A stretch of 64,000 nucleotides of DNA from Lactifluus volemus (lineage: Eukaryota > Basidiomycota > Agaricomycetes > Russulales > Russulaceae). The notes beneath the pieces were generated by a model. The model did no database searches and had not been told where the DNA came from. It was given only the letters and a program-made list of their open reading frames with translations. Both the position numbers and the translations under genes were made by a program. The stretch lies in assembly GCA_022376515.1 (NCBI GenBank), contig WTXI01000004.1, positions 310,001-374,000 on the forward strand. Reading direction: 5' to 3'. Below are positions 1 through 11,746 of this stretch, in pieces. How positions within the stretch are numbered: the stretch's first letter is position 1; every line of letters starts with the position of its first letter.

Positions 1-1014
1 GGCTGAACATCAAGATAGACATGAACGATGCTGAGGGACGGGGTGCTGATCCAAGCAACAAGGCCTTCCAAATAGGTGCTAGCACCATCGAATGCAAACC
101 AGCGTAGGTTGGGAAGTGTGATCATGTCCAGGGCCTGGCTCGGCTCCCTTTCAACATCATGATCGGGGATAGGGGATACAAATCCAATGGATAGCTTCTC
201 CAGCTGGACCATAAGCGAAAGCCGGGTTCGTAGATAACTTGGAGGGAAATAAGCGGATGCCGGGATATCCATAAGAGAGAGAGTGACGAGTCCCGCGGCA
301 GTTGTGAGTAAGGGAGATCCAATTGGAAGGGAAGCCGTCCACAGTTTGAGATGTCGTAGATTGGGGGCTTGAAACGTTTCAGGAAGGACCACTGTTGTCA
401 TTGGCCGAGAATCGATATACATGCGTTCTAAAATTGGGAATTGATCACGCATAACCGTGACGAACACCTGAGTCCACGCATATGGGAGCTTCCAAACGTC
501 AATGCGATGTACGCGATCACGGTGTGAAAGCGCGAGCGATATACCCGATTCGTCTTTTGCTGTTAGCTCCCGATCAGTGTGATAACAAATGGTGAGTGGT
601 AGAGGTGGTGAATGTGCCAGCATTTTCGCTACAGGCACACCATTGGTGCAGTAGAGGTGAAGGTCGAACCGGCATGGTGATTCAAGAATAAGATTTCGCC
701 ACAGTCGACAAACATGTGCCAGTTTGTACCACCAACATTGGCGGTGCCAACTTGAAGCAAAGACCGTTGCAACTCCATTTTCGTCTGCCAGCCGGTAAAG
801 ATCAAATATATTGAGAAGCACGTCATCGTTTAGGATAGGTATAGGTGAGTGTCGTCTATTGCCGTTGTCAGTGAGCCCTATCAACTCGCAAGGTTGAGAA
901 CGAATCAGATAACACAACTTGAAGGATTTGGAACTCACGACTTGGTTCACGTCGGCCATCGGCGAGCCTTCTAACGAGGGAAGGATGAGGTACGGTAGGC
1001 CAGCAACCAGGCAT
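1..1014 (-). CDS. F-box protein, paralogue 1 (partial, runs off the left edge)
   Basis: Minus-strand gene cut by the window start. Exon 1 is 1014..939 (ATG MPGC, ending REPS), intron 878..938 (61 nt, GTGAGT..AATAG), exon 2 is 877 to beyond position 1. Exon 1 ends with one extra base and exon 2 begins with two, so the frame is kept. Exon 2 opens with the F-box (ILNDDVLLNIFDLYRL, then WWYKLAHVCRLWRN) and continues as leucine-rich sequence; 317 residues are visible without a stop. F-box proteins recruit substrates to SCF ubiquitin ligases through Skp1; that role is from the family, the substrate is unknown. The C-terminal third lies outside the window. The same architecture recurs in seven further copies. 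Confidence 0.8.
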
Positions 1015-1019
1015 TTTCA

Positions 1020-2700
1020 GGGAGGTGAGTAACGACGTCGATGTGGTTGAACAGTTCACGGGTGTAGCAATGGTGGTGTACGGTACTTGGGCGCCTTGGC
1101 CCTTGGGCGCTGAGCTATTCCCAGAATGGGCATATTCGTACTAGCGTCGGTGCCTGCGTGCGCATCATGACACAGCGCGGATGTGGCAAGCCGAGACGAC
1201 ATCGGTACGGCGCTGATGAGCGTCCCACAGAGATGAACGTACTGTGCAGACCCGGCTACAGTGGGTGGAACTTTTCTCTCGTGCGTTGTTTTCTCGTCAA
1301 ACGATGACCACTGGTAGCAAAGCACACATGGCGATGACTCACTGGCTGTTAGGGGGATCACACAGGAGCGGATGGTGCACAGCCATCTGCCTCGAGTACT
1401 GCCACGGCGCCCGCACTCACGCAAGTGAAGGTGTGTTGCTGAATAAGCTGTGGGATATCGAATTCGATCTTTCCAATCCCGCGAATATCCGGACCAGGGC
1501 CGAGATCAGCAGCTGCTGGAGTTGTGGCTGGTCCTCCAAGTGCGTGCGCGAGGAGAGCCTTCCGTCCTTGGATAGCACGGTCTGTATGGCATAGCGGACC
1601 TGTCGTTACTTTCGGCATTCAACACGCACTGTGTGCCATGCCTGACTAGGTTGAAATGAGAATAGTCGATGATTGCCGTGTGGTAGCAACTAAATCCCCA
1701 CATATGCCAGATGATAAAAATGTCATGATGTATTCAGTTACAGTATATACAGTAGGTAGAGTACATGACAAGCTATACTCTAGAATTACCGTGACGGATT
1801 CTCTCTTCTCCAAGAGTCCTTCATACGCTATGAAGAGAGTCATAGGTTGCTAGCCAGGTTCGAATAAGAACGGCTAAGAACTGCACTATAGCCCCTCGCC
1901 AAATTTTGCCGGTGCCAGGTGCGGTCCCAATCGCCAAATCTTGTTGCGTCGCGCCGCCCGAAACCACGAGGATGCTTCTGCGAGATGCCATCCACACCTC
2001 CGATACGTGTGCAGTTGAGGTATCCTTGGCGCCAGAGCTGGATTAGGTATGCGTCGGATGAGAGTTGTGGAGCATAGAGCGTGAGCAGGGAGTGCTAGTA
2101 GTGTTGAGGGGCGGAGGTACAAGCGATGGAGTAGGGGTGGGGGGAAAGGAATAATGGCATGCAGAGAACGCTGGTTTGTTCCATAAGATACCGAAAACGC
2201 GCGCCAGGCCCGATATTCCGACATCACCTAGAATGTCTGCAGCACCGCCCCCCCCCCCCCCCCCCCCCGATAGCGTACTCGCCTGTCGATGTGAGAGGTT
2301 TGTGAGTACAACCCAGCATTGGAGCAGTAGCGCGAGGTTAGTATAAGAAAAACCAACGAGGGTATAATGCGTGTCGCACAACTCAAAGACCAGATGATAG
2401 TTGACAGTTGATGGATGATGCCAATGTTGACCGTGTCCATCCTCGAAGCTGGGACGGCATTTCTCGTCAGTATCTTTAGCCTACTGCGTAGCTAACAATC
2501 AGAAATGTATCTGCGCAGACATATCAGAGGATGAGGTTTGCATATTTATCAAAAGCGCAGAAAACAAAACAACTGGTCATCGACGTGGCGGCCATAAATC
2601 AAAGGCACCAGAAACAAGCGCCCATAATCCAGGTACGACGCCTAATGATATGATCAATTCATCATTTGACTGGGATCAAAGCCAATGCTATTACTGAACG
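1020..2700. other. Duplicated spacer, no intact gene
   Basis: This stretch is paralogous to the spacers at 11.8-12.9 kb and 39.55-42.9 kb (shared blocks such as the CATCATGACACAGCGCGG motif and the block around 1650-1960). It contains only short unconvincing reading frames. A run of about 20 C occurs near 2247-2270; the paralogous position near 42,725 has only a short C run, so the tract is a local expansion. From about 2450 to 2700 I see nothing recognisable. Confidence 0.6.
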
Positions 2701-2757
2701 ATTATACGGAGATTGCAACGAGGACCGTCCCGACGAGACCTCAAGACGGGCCACAAA

Positions 2758-3926
2758 ATGTGCCCAAGAATCCTGTCAGAGAGATGGGTGGCTGAGGTCA
2801 GCGTGGAAACCGTCGTAAGTGGGCATAAACAACCAACCATACATGAGGCTGATAAGCTGTTTGAAGGAGGCCCGGATTGTGAGTTGACAGAGATCGAGGA
2901 CGATGCAACCCCAAGGGTCTGATGATGATGAAGGCGAGTTTGATCCACCCACCGAACCTGGGAAGGCACCTCCTAATATTAGTGAAACTGACGGACCAAG
3001 GCCAAGGAAAAGTAACGAAATGGCGGAAACGGAGGCTATCAAAGCTAACCGAGCGCTGTATGAATAAGTCCCGTTGTTTGATCAGGTTTGTTGCGATTCA
3101 CAGTCATTCGGCACGTGCGCGTGTGTTCATTTAAGTCACCTTCACAAATCGCAAGTCCTCCACCAATCTTGGACGACCCTAGCATGACCAAGACTAGAAA
3201 ACGTTCGAAGCCATCTGGGCTTGTGAGAGATTGGGACACAATGGTATGTCGAGTGGAAATAAATCATGATCTAATTTTGAGTTTGACCACGTAACAGGTC
3301 GCACAAAGCACTGGCCCCAACAAGAGCGAAAACTTGCGTGCCAATGCAACCATTCGCAAGGCTTCTTCGGCGACGGAGGGTTCCATCAGCCACATGACTC
3401 CGTCAATTGCTCATGGACGCATCGCTTCATCCTCAACTGCTGTCGATGTGCCTGTGGAGGATCCCACAGGTGAATTAGCGTGTCAAGCGTATTGGTCCCT
3501 TTTTGAGGATGAATCTATGGAACGTGAAGCAGCGTTGGCGAATCGTTCTACAGGAGAGCAACGTCTCCGTGACCGTCAAGGTTACGTAAGTGATGCCAGT
3601 AGGACAAACTTTTTGTTGTAGTATTGACGCGATAGTAGAACCTCGTCAAGATCGTGAGCATCACCCCGGCGCCAAAACGTGTAAAGCGTGAGAAGAAGAA
3701 GCCTACCAATGCTAATCACCCTGCAGGCGCATCGGATGAGAGTTTATTGCGCCCCACCTTCAAATCTGCCTATTTGCAATTCTTGGCGAACCAAGAAGCT
3801 GATGACTTGAAGGGCAATCGTCATGGAGAGTCAACTAAAGCTTCAAGTTCCACTGCTCCAGAGCCAGGTATTGCTAACGAGCGCGCATGTCTCCAGGATG
3901 ATGAGTCCGATCCTGGCGATTGCTAG
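2758..3926 (+). CDS. Hypothetical acidic/basic disordered protein, five exons
   Basis: I do not recognise a family. A phase-consistent model is exons 2758..2814, 2891..3057, 3156..3243, 3298..3585 and 3639..3926 (introns of 76, 98, 54 and 53 nt with GTAAGT, GTATGA, GTATGT and GTAAGT donors), giving 295 residues. The N-terminal part is acidic (SDDDEGEFDPPTEPGK), the middle is Ser/Thr-rich, and the C-terminal part has a basic cluster KRVKREKKK that could be a nuclear localisation signal, followed by an acidic tail. The last two exons are the best supported because of long open frames; exons 1-3 are tentative and the start ATG at 2758 is only one possibility. It lies convergent to the next F-box gene, separated by about 350 bp. 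Confidence 0.5.
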
Positions 3927-4277
3927 TGCCTTCCCAACATGCCTTACTGCCTGACCTTCGAATGCACGCGATTGCCTTCCCTACCATTTTCTGGACAATA
4001 TTCCCTTTCCCTTCCACGTTGCTCTCATCCCCCAGTCGTTTACTAGTTGGACTATCTGATTGCATTTCATACCATTCTGCCCGCCCCACTTTCTTTCTTT
4101 TTCCGTGCTTATCAAGCATCAGTCCTTCTTTTCTCCTGTCAATGCCCAATGTGTATCCATCCATGACAACGGCAGCTGACTTATTAATACTACGTGAGCG
4201 CCAGTGAGGCAGGCATTTGTATCGAGACGTACTGCGTCCCATCTCGAATACAGTTTCTGCAGAGCTCAAACCTGGGT

Positions 4278-5853
4278 TTATCGATCCATTTCCTCGTCAT
4301 TGTAGAATGTGAAAAGATCCACCAAGCGCAGGCTCACAGGACGCCCTGCTACTTGTCGTTCATCGAGAAATGCGGTAAATGCGTCCCGAGAATCGCGCGC
4401 TCCAGAATATTGAATCTCCTTAAGGTTCGGAAGGAATGGGTCTCCATCGTGAGATGGTAGGGAACGGGAGATCTTGTCGACGAAATCCTCTTGCACGTGA
4501 ATAGCTTTCGCATTGGCGAACGGCCTAAGAAGTTCACGCCACTGTGTTCGATCGACATCGTTGTGCGATTCTGATGATTGATTGTGCTCCTCGTGAGTGA
4601 GTCTGACTTTCTCCACGACAGAGAGTACTGGTGAAAGTGTATGGAAGATTTGCGCAACAGACGCTACCTGCCAGTCGAGATGTTCGCATCCGATCCGTAA
4701 CCAGAATGAGGGGTGCGATGTCCAAGGCATCACCTGTAGCTCAACGAGACGGGCGCCGAAACGTATATCGACAGCATTAAACCTGAGGTTTTCAGACGAT
4801 TGCATGAACTGTAAGAGGCGTGGAATAGTAAAGGAGAGGTGATTAAAAAGATAGATTTCGAGGATGCTGAGGGAAGGGGCAATCATCCGAGAAACAAGGC
4901 CCTCCAGATATGCGCTCGTACCTCTGAACACAAATAGGCGTAGGCCGCTCAGTGTGACTTGGGCAATGATTGGGGCCTGGACCAGCTGCCCCTCAACATC
5001 ACGGTTGGGTATAGGGTATTGAAATGAAATCGCGAGCCTCTCCAACTGGAGCATAAGCGAAAGTCGGGTAAGTATATAACTTGGAGGGAAATAGGCGGAT
5101 GCCGGGATATGCGTAAGCTCGAGTGTGACAAGTCCCACAGTGGCCGTGAGTAAGGGAGATCGAATCTGAATGGAAGCGGGCGACAGCATGAGATGGCGTA
5201 GGTTGGGGGCTTGAAACGTTACAGGAAGGACCACTTCGGTCCGAGAATGGATATACATGCGTTCCAAAATTGGGAATTGATCATCCATAACAGTGACGAA
5301 CGTTCCCGAATTCGGGAGCATCCAAAACGAAATACGGCGCACGCGGTCACGGTGCGAGAGGGCAAGAAGTATACTCGATTCATCTTCTGGCGTTATCTTG
5401 CGATCCTGGTCCTCATAAAAGATGAGGAGTGGCAGCGGTGGTGAATTTGCTAGCATGTCCGCTACAGGCACGCCATTGGTGCAGGGGAGATGAAGGTCGA
5501 GCTGGGATGGTGATGCAAGAATGATATTCCGCCATAGTCGACAAACATGGGACAAGTTGTACCACCAACGTTGGCGAGACCAAGTCTCAGTGGCCATCAA
5601 ACCGTCAATTTCATCGTCATATTCGTCTAGGTCCGCCAGGTCCAGTCGGTAGAGTTGAAAGATGTTGAGAAGCACGTCATCATTAAGGGTATGAATAGGT
5701 AAATGTGGTCCATTGCTAGTACTAGGCTCTATTCGTTCCCGAGTTGGTAAGTGGGATAAGGGCCACAGAGTTTGGCGACTCACCATTCGAAGCAATTTGA
5801 CCCAGCCCTCCGTCAAAGGGGAGATAATTAATCGTAGGAAGATAATCGGACAT
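4278..5853 (-). CDS. F-box protein, paralogue 2 (second subfamily)
   Basis: Exon 1 is 5853..5784 (ATG MSDYLP), intron 5729..5783 (55 nt, GTGAGT..AATAG), exon 2 is 5728..4278. The joint is phase 1 and gives a 506-residue protein. The F-box follows at once (TLNDDVLLNIFQLYRL, WWYNLSHVCRLWRNIIL), then a long leucine-rich region to the C-terminus. An uninterrupted frame runs through the intron, but the intron is 55 nt and not a multiple of three, so reading through it would place exon 1 in the wrong frame. Exon 1 differs from the MPGC type of paralogues 1, 3, 4, 5 and 7 and resembles that of the copy at 61.3-62.8 kb (shared GGL.QI motif), which marks a separate subfamily. Likely SCF substrate receptor. 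Confidence 0.82.
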
Positions 5854-6982
5854 ATCAGACGGGTGAGCGTGAGCGACAACAAGGTATGGTTGAGGGAGAG
5901 TTGAAGGGCTTCGTAGCGCTCAAAGCGGGTGGCGCCGCAGCTGCGCTTCAGCGCTTCAGCTTCAGCGGTTGAACCAATGAGCTGGCAACTACTTTCCACG
6001 TCACCATCGTCGTATCGTGAGCTACACCCACTTTTCCACACTCATCTACGTTTATATGCATGCGCATATAACGCGGATGGAACGGACAAATTCCTTACCA
6101 CCGACAGTCTGACCCCCCCAGTCTCGTATATGGCACATGCACTGCACAATACTCGAGGCCCGGGTGGGCTTCCACACGCAACGTTAACAAGTATCCTAGA
6201 AAGGTCGATGTACAGAAACTGCTAGATAGAGCCTTTTCGCGTGCGTTATTTCTTCTCTCGATAAAAGATAAAAAGTGGCAAAACGCACGCGGCCTCTAGG
6301 AGGACGGGAGTCTGCTCCTGTGTTACCTCCGCCTCTAGTAAAAATACTACTATCGTGGAACCCGCACCCGCAACCACAATCGAACGAACTACAAACGAGT
6401 TGCTGAAAAAGGTGTGGGACATCGAGCTTGATCTCATTTTACCTCAGTACTACCCCAGCTATAGACTCGCGCAGATCCCGGCACCAGGACCGGGCTTGAC
6501 TACCGCCTCGCCACTGCGCGCGGTCCTCATTGCGGGATCGCTGCTGCAAATATCACCGTCCTCACCTCCACTCGCCCACCCTGGCGGTGTTGCGTTATCA
6601 CCGCCACCATGACCTTGACCTCGTTCTCGGAAAGATCGTGCAGGATTTTAACGATTGTGAGGAAGTAGGTTAAAAGCCGTCGAGGAAAATGACACCGTGC
6701 CCGAGATGCGAATATCGAGGGCCAACAGGTGTGCATCAAAGAAGGCAGGGAGAGAAATTTTATACATAGACAGTCTGAAGAAGGATACATGTAGTCATCA
6801 ATATGCATCTGTCTATGTTGCAACGTCCCATTTTGACGGTGAGACTGTTTTATAAAATCTGGAGGTTATCAAGAACAGGAGAGTAGGCACGTGTCACGGT
6901 GTGAGCGCGATTAAGATATGGGTAGTTGTTTCGAGACGTACTTTGATCCAACAATTAGCTCCATTGCTGCAGCGTCCACACG
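5854..6982. other. Spacer between F-box genes
   Basis: No convincing gene. It includes a block near 6390-6440 that matches the other F-box spacers (near 1440, 12,330 and 39,980) and, on the plus strand, reads ELLKKVWDIELDL. The last 100 bp before 6982 match the 3' flanks of the other F-box genes, including the GAGACGTACTT motif. Confidence 0.5.
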
Positions 6983-8580
6983 CTACAGATGCCAAGGCTT
7001 ATTGAACATCCAACGATCCACTACGCGCAGGCTCACGGGTTGGCCCGCTACTTGTCGTTCATTGAGAAATCTAAGTGCGTCCCAAGCATCGCATTCTCCA
7101 GAATATGCAATCTCCTCAAGGTTCGGAAGGAGCTCCAGTGGTGGCTCTCCATCCTTAGACGGTAAGGAATGGAAAACTTTGCTGACAAGATCATCTTGTA
7201 AATGAATAGTCTTCGCGTTGGCGAACGGCCTAAGAAGTTCACGCCACTGACTTCGGTCGACATTGTTGTCAGATGATTGATGATGCTCTTCGTAGCTGAA
7301 TGCGACTTGCTCGACAGCAGAAAGAATGGGTGAAAGTGTACGAAAGAGTTGCACCGCAGACGCAACCTGTGAGTCGAGTTGGCTGCACCCGATCTGAAAG
7401 ACGAAGGGAGTATCCAATCTCCAAGGGACCGCATGTAATGAAACGGCAAGCGCACTGAAAGTTACTTGGACAGTGCTACTAGTAAATGTGAGGTTCTCGG
7501 ATGTTTTCATGAACTGCAAGAGGCCTGGAAAGGTAAAGGGGAGCTGGTTATAAAGATAGACATGGACCCTATTGAGGGAAGGGGCGCTGATCCGAGCGAC
7601 AAGACATTCCAAGTATGTGGCCGTACCTTGGAAAAAAAGCTGGTATAGGTTAGGAAGTGTGGTCATGTCCGGGGTCTGGTGCAACTCCCTTTCAACATCA
7701 CCGTTGGGGATTGGAGATTTAAATCCAATGGATAGCCTCTCCAGCTGGGCCATAAGCGAAAGCTGGGCAAGTATACGGCTTGGAGAGAAATAGGCGGATG
7801 CAGGGATATCGTGAAGCGACAGCGTGACGAGTCCCGCGGCAGAGATGGTAAGTAAGGATGATCCAATTGGAATGCAAGCCTTCCACAGTCTGAGATGGCG
7901 TAGATTTGGGGCTTGAAACGTGACAGGAAGGTCCACTTTGGTCCAAGAATCGATAAACATACATTCCAGAACGGGGAATTGATCCTCCATAACCGTGACG
8001 AAATTCTCCACATGTGGGAGGAAGCAAAAGTAAATGCGACGAACGCGATCACGGTGCGAAAGTGCGAGCAATATACCCGATTCATCTTCTTCTGTAATCG
8101 TCTGGCGCAAATCCGTAGAGTGATAATGGATGGTAAGTGGTAGGGGTGGTGAATGTGCGAGCATGTCCGCTACAGGCACACCATTGGTGCAGTAGAGATG
8201 AAGGGCGAGCCGAGATGGTGATTCAAGAATAAGATTTCGCCATAGTCGACAAACATGCGCCAGTTTGTACCACCAACGTTGGCGGGGCCATTCACGTCTC
8301 AGCAGGCCCTTCTCAACTTCATATTCATCCGGTTCTGCCAGCCGATAGAGGTGAAATATATTGAGAAGCACGTCGTCGTTGAGGATATGGATAGGTGGGT
8401 CTCGTAGATTTCTGTTTAGCCCTATTGATTCTCAAGGATGTGAACAGATCAGATCAGATCAGAGACCACAACTTGAAGGATTTGGAACTCACGACTTGGT
8501 TCAAGACTTGGTTCACGTCGGCCGCCCGCGAGCCTTCTAATGAGGGAAGGACAACTTATGGTAGAGAAGCAACCAGGCAT
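6983..8580 (-). CDS. F-box protein, paralogue 3
   Basis: Exon 1 is 8580..8493 (ATG MPGCFSTISC), intron 8422..8492 (71 nt, GTGAGT..AATAG), exon 2 is 8421..6983; 508 residues. The joint is phase 1 (C plus GG, an Arg codon), as in the other copies. The F-box (ILNDDVLLNIFHLYRL, WWYKLAHVCRLWRNLIL) is at about residues 38-90. Exon 1 contains a small internal repeat, EPSLEPS, absent from paralogue 1. The remaining 400 residues are leucine-rich with regular LPNL and LSLMAQLERL stretches, consistent with degenerate LRRs that bind substrates. No stop or frameshift is seen, so this copy looks functional. Confidence 0.85.
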
Positions 8581-10084
8581 TTTCAGGGAGACGTGGATGT
8601 GATTGAGGAATTCACGGCGTAGCAATGACAATAATGTGCACGGACGATGCTCCGTCCTCGTGTTGCCAGTGGCGCTGTCCTTAGGCGCTGAGCTACGTCC
8701 AGAATGGGCATGTTCATGTGCGTGCCACGTGCGCATCATGACACAGCGCGGAGATGTACCTCATCGTCTATAAACAGTTCAAGAATAGTGTTTGGGGAAG
8801 TAGGGAAGGCTAATTAGCCAATGGTAAATCAGCATAGGTAAATTAGTGTCAATTTCATCTTGGCCGAAATGCCAGGTCAATTAGGGTAGATTAGCTCATG
8901 TTGGTCATTCAGAGTCTTGGGTGCTCTGTAGGATGTTCCAAGCTACTGAGGCCTACATGTGCTAGAATGTCTACTTAGGTGCTGGGTTTCTATGGAGCTG
9001 GGACCAGTTTCCTGATGTAGGGTGCAAGAATGGCATGCATGTAAGGCGGCCAAATGCTCCGAGAGCTGATGTCGCATCTCGCGTCAAATGACACAGCCGG
9101 CCCCGGGCCGGCCCGCCTAGATAACAGGCAATCAAGCAACGCATTCTGCGAGCGTTGCACATTGATCCCAGCAGTGCACCCAGATGGGGCGACCTGCAAT
9201 AAATAAATTAAGTGCCCTAGATTTCTGAGACGCGTGAAAACCGCGCGATCAAGGGAAAAATCCCAAGTAAATTCGATATGAAACAATCAGGAAGATTGCA
9301 ACAGATCGGACAGATCTTAGGGTAGATCTAGGGTACTAGAGCATGTATTTATTTCGCCTACCTTCCCTGATGGAAGGCAGACTTACCCTTGAAGTATTCA
9401 CGATAGAATCGCAGTTTTGGCTGGTTCAGTTGTGTAGTGCTCTTAAGGGGTTTTAAAGTCCAAATCTATTTATCCAATCTAATCTACTACAGACTTTCTA
9501 TCGCTCAAGATTACTTGCGTTGGGAAGTCTTACAATGCAAGATGCCAACCATAATGAGCTGGTTCCATGCCATATGTATCTGTGCCATAGTCGATATTGT
9601 CTGGAGCATGTACTGCCCTTCATCTTAAACATGAACTAAGAATGAACTTCTTTTTGGAATGCGCAAGGGCATGAAGAGCAGAAGACTCCAGATATCTTAG
9701 TCAGTACGTCACGAATTTGCAATTTGCAAGACTTTTGATATGGCTTGATTAGTAGGCATAAATAGTCGCAGAGTGAACGTAAATACAACGAACGGAAATG
9801 ACACTGCTCGAAACGCGAATAACGATGTCCAGCATGTATCGCAAGACAAATTATACTTAGAGAATGTGAGGAAGGGTACGTGATAGTCATCGAGGACGCA
9901 TAGACCTATATTGACTAAGATAAGCTAGTTGGGCCACATTGCTGCAACCTCATCAATGACTAAAATCCGGTGGTCATCATGAACAGGTAAGTAGGTGGGT
10001 GTGTGAACGCGAGTAAGATATGGGTAGTTGTACCGAGACGTACTTCGATCCACCAATTTGCCCCCTTTCTGCAGCATCCACATG
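8581..10084. other. Spacer, no gene seen
   Basis: The first 200 bp resemble other F-box upstream regions. From about 8800 to 9650 the sequence is A+T-rich and unlike the other spacers, with a GC palindrome (GGCCCCGGGCCGGCC) near 9095-9115; I cannot assign it. From about 9700 to 10,084 it matches the 3' flanks of the other F-box genes (compare 17,000-17,330). Confidence 0.45.
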
Positions 10085-11746
10085 CTACCGATGTAACAGA
10101 CCCTCAGGTAAAAAGAACATCCAATTATCCACCCGCCGCAGGCTCACGGGATGGCCCGATACTTGTCGTTCGTTGATGAATGTAGTAATTGCGTCCCCAG
10201 GATCGCTTCCTCCAAAATATCCAACCTCTTCAATGTTGGGAAGGAGTGGCTCTCCATCGTCAGATGGTAAGGAATGTAAGATTTTGCTGATGAGACCACC
10301 TTTCATATGAATGACCTTCACGTTGTTGAACGGCCTAAGAAATTCACGCCACTGACTTCGGTCGACATAGTTGAGCCATTCGGGTTGTTCATCTTGGCTG
10401 AATGCAACTTGCTCGACAAGAGAAAGTACAGGTGAAAGAGTACCAAAGAATTGAACCGAAAACGCAACATGCCAGCCGATATATCCGCACTCGATCTGCA
10501 ATATAAAAGGAGTGTCCCACTTCCAAGGGACCGCATGTAAGGAAACGGAAGATGCACGGAAAGTTACCTGGACAGCCCTAAATGTGAGGCTCTCGGATGA
10601 TTGCATGAACTGACAGAGGCGTGGAACAGTAAGGGGAAGCTGATTAAAAATATGGACACGAAGGATGCTGAGGGAGGGGGCGCTGATCCAAGCAACAAGG
10701 CCTTCCAAATATGTGGCCGTACCTCGGAACCTAAACTGGCGTAGGTTAGGAAGTATGATCGTGTTCGGAGTCTGGTGCAACTGGCTTTCAACATCAAGGA
10801 TTGGGATAGCGAATTGAAATGCAATGGACAGCCTCTCCAGCGTGGCCATAAGTGCAAGCCGAGTAAGTATATAACTTGGAGGGAAATAGGCGGATGGAAG
10901 TATATTTTGAAGCTCGAGACTGACGAGTCCCGCGGCAGTTGTAAGTAAGGGTGATCCAATTGGAAGGGAAGCCCCCCACAGGCTGAGGTGGCGTAGATTG
11001 GGCGCTTGAAACTCCACAGGAAGGTCCACCGCGACTTCGGTCCAAGAATGGATATACACGCGTTCCAGAATTGGGAATAGATCATCCATAACCGTGACAA
11101 ACCTCCCGACATTGATTGCTATCAAAATGTGACGCACGCGATCACGGTGCGAAAGTGCGAGCAAGATACCCGATTCATCATCTTCTGCTCTCATCCGCCG
11201 ATAAGCGTGATAATGGATGGTGAGTGGTAGAGGTGGTGAATGTGCGAGCATGTCCGCTACAGGCACACCATTGGTGCAGTAGAGATGAAGGTCGAGCCGG
11301 GATGGTGATTCAAGAATAAGATTTCGCCATTGTCGACAAACATGTGCCAGTTTGTACCACCAACATTGGTGGTGCCAAACAGTAACCGTCTCAATTCCAT
11401 AGTAACATTCGTGATAAAGCTCAAATATATTGAGAAGGATGTCATCGTTCAGGATATGGGTATGTGAGTGTGGTCTATTGCTGTGGGGCCCTATTACTTG
11501 CAAGGTTGTCAACAGAATGAACATATCAGGGACACAAATATTTGGGAACTCACGACTTGGTTCACGTTGACCGGCGTTCAGGATATGGGTAGGTGAGCGT
11601 GGTCTATTGCCGTGGAGCACTATTAATTTGCAAGTTTGTTAACAGAATCAACAGATCAGAGACACAAATATTTCGAACTCACGACTTGGTTCACGTCGGC
11701 CGCCGGCGAGCCTTCTAATGAAGGAAGGATAGCAGCAACCAGGCAT
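10085..11746 (-). CDS. F-box protein, paralogue 4, with a duplicated 66-bp exon
   Basis: Best model has three exons: 11746..11683 (ATG MPGCCYPS), 11619..11554 and 11490..10085, with two 63-nt introns (11620..11682 and 11491..11553), both GTGAGT..AATAG. All joints are phase 1 and the protein is 511 residues. The middle exon is new: it fuses a copy of the start of exon 2 (HGNRPRSPTHILN) to a copy of the end of exon 1 (REPS), made by a roughly 129-bp tandem duplication. The F-box follows in exon 3 (ILNDDILLNIFELYHE, WWYKLAHVCRQWRN) and then leucine-rich sequence. Skipping the middle exon would also be in frame and restore the ancestral protein. Confidence 0.8.
11448..11708. repeat. Tandem duplication, two units of about 129 bp
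   Basis: Unit 11448..11576 and unit 11577..11708 are similar along their length. Each contains the start of exon 2, a complete intron and the end of exon 1 of the F-box gene on the minus strand. Because the unit starts and ends inside coding sequence and preserves phase, it inserts one in-frame exon. Confidence 0.8.

Noticed and set aside
4278..6041. A single 587-codon frame covering the whole of F-box gene 2
   Set aside because: It begins with a GTG well upstream and reads through a 55-nt intron. Phase, the ATG at 5853 and the match to paralogue 8 support the two-exon model instead.
9090..9120. GC palindrome as a terminator or regulatory hairpin
   Set aside because: It is an isolated motif in an unannotated A+T-rich spacer, with no gene end nearby to give it a role.
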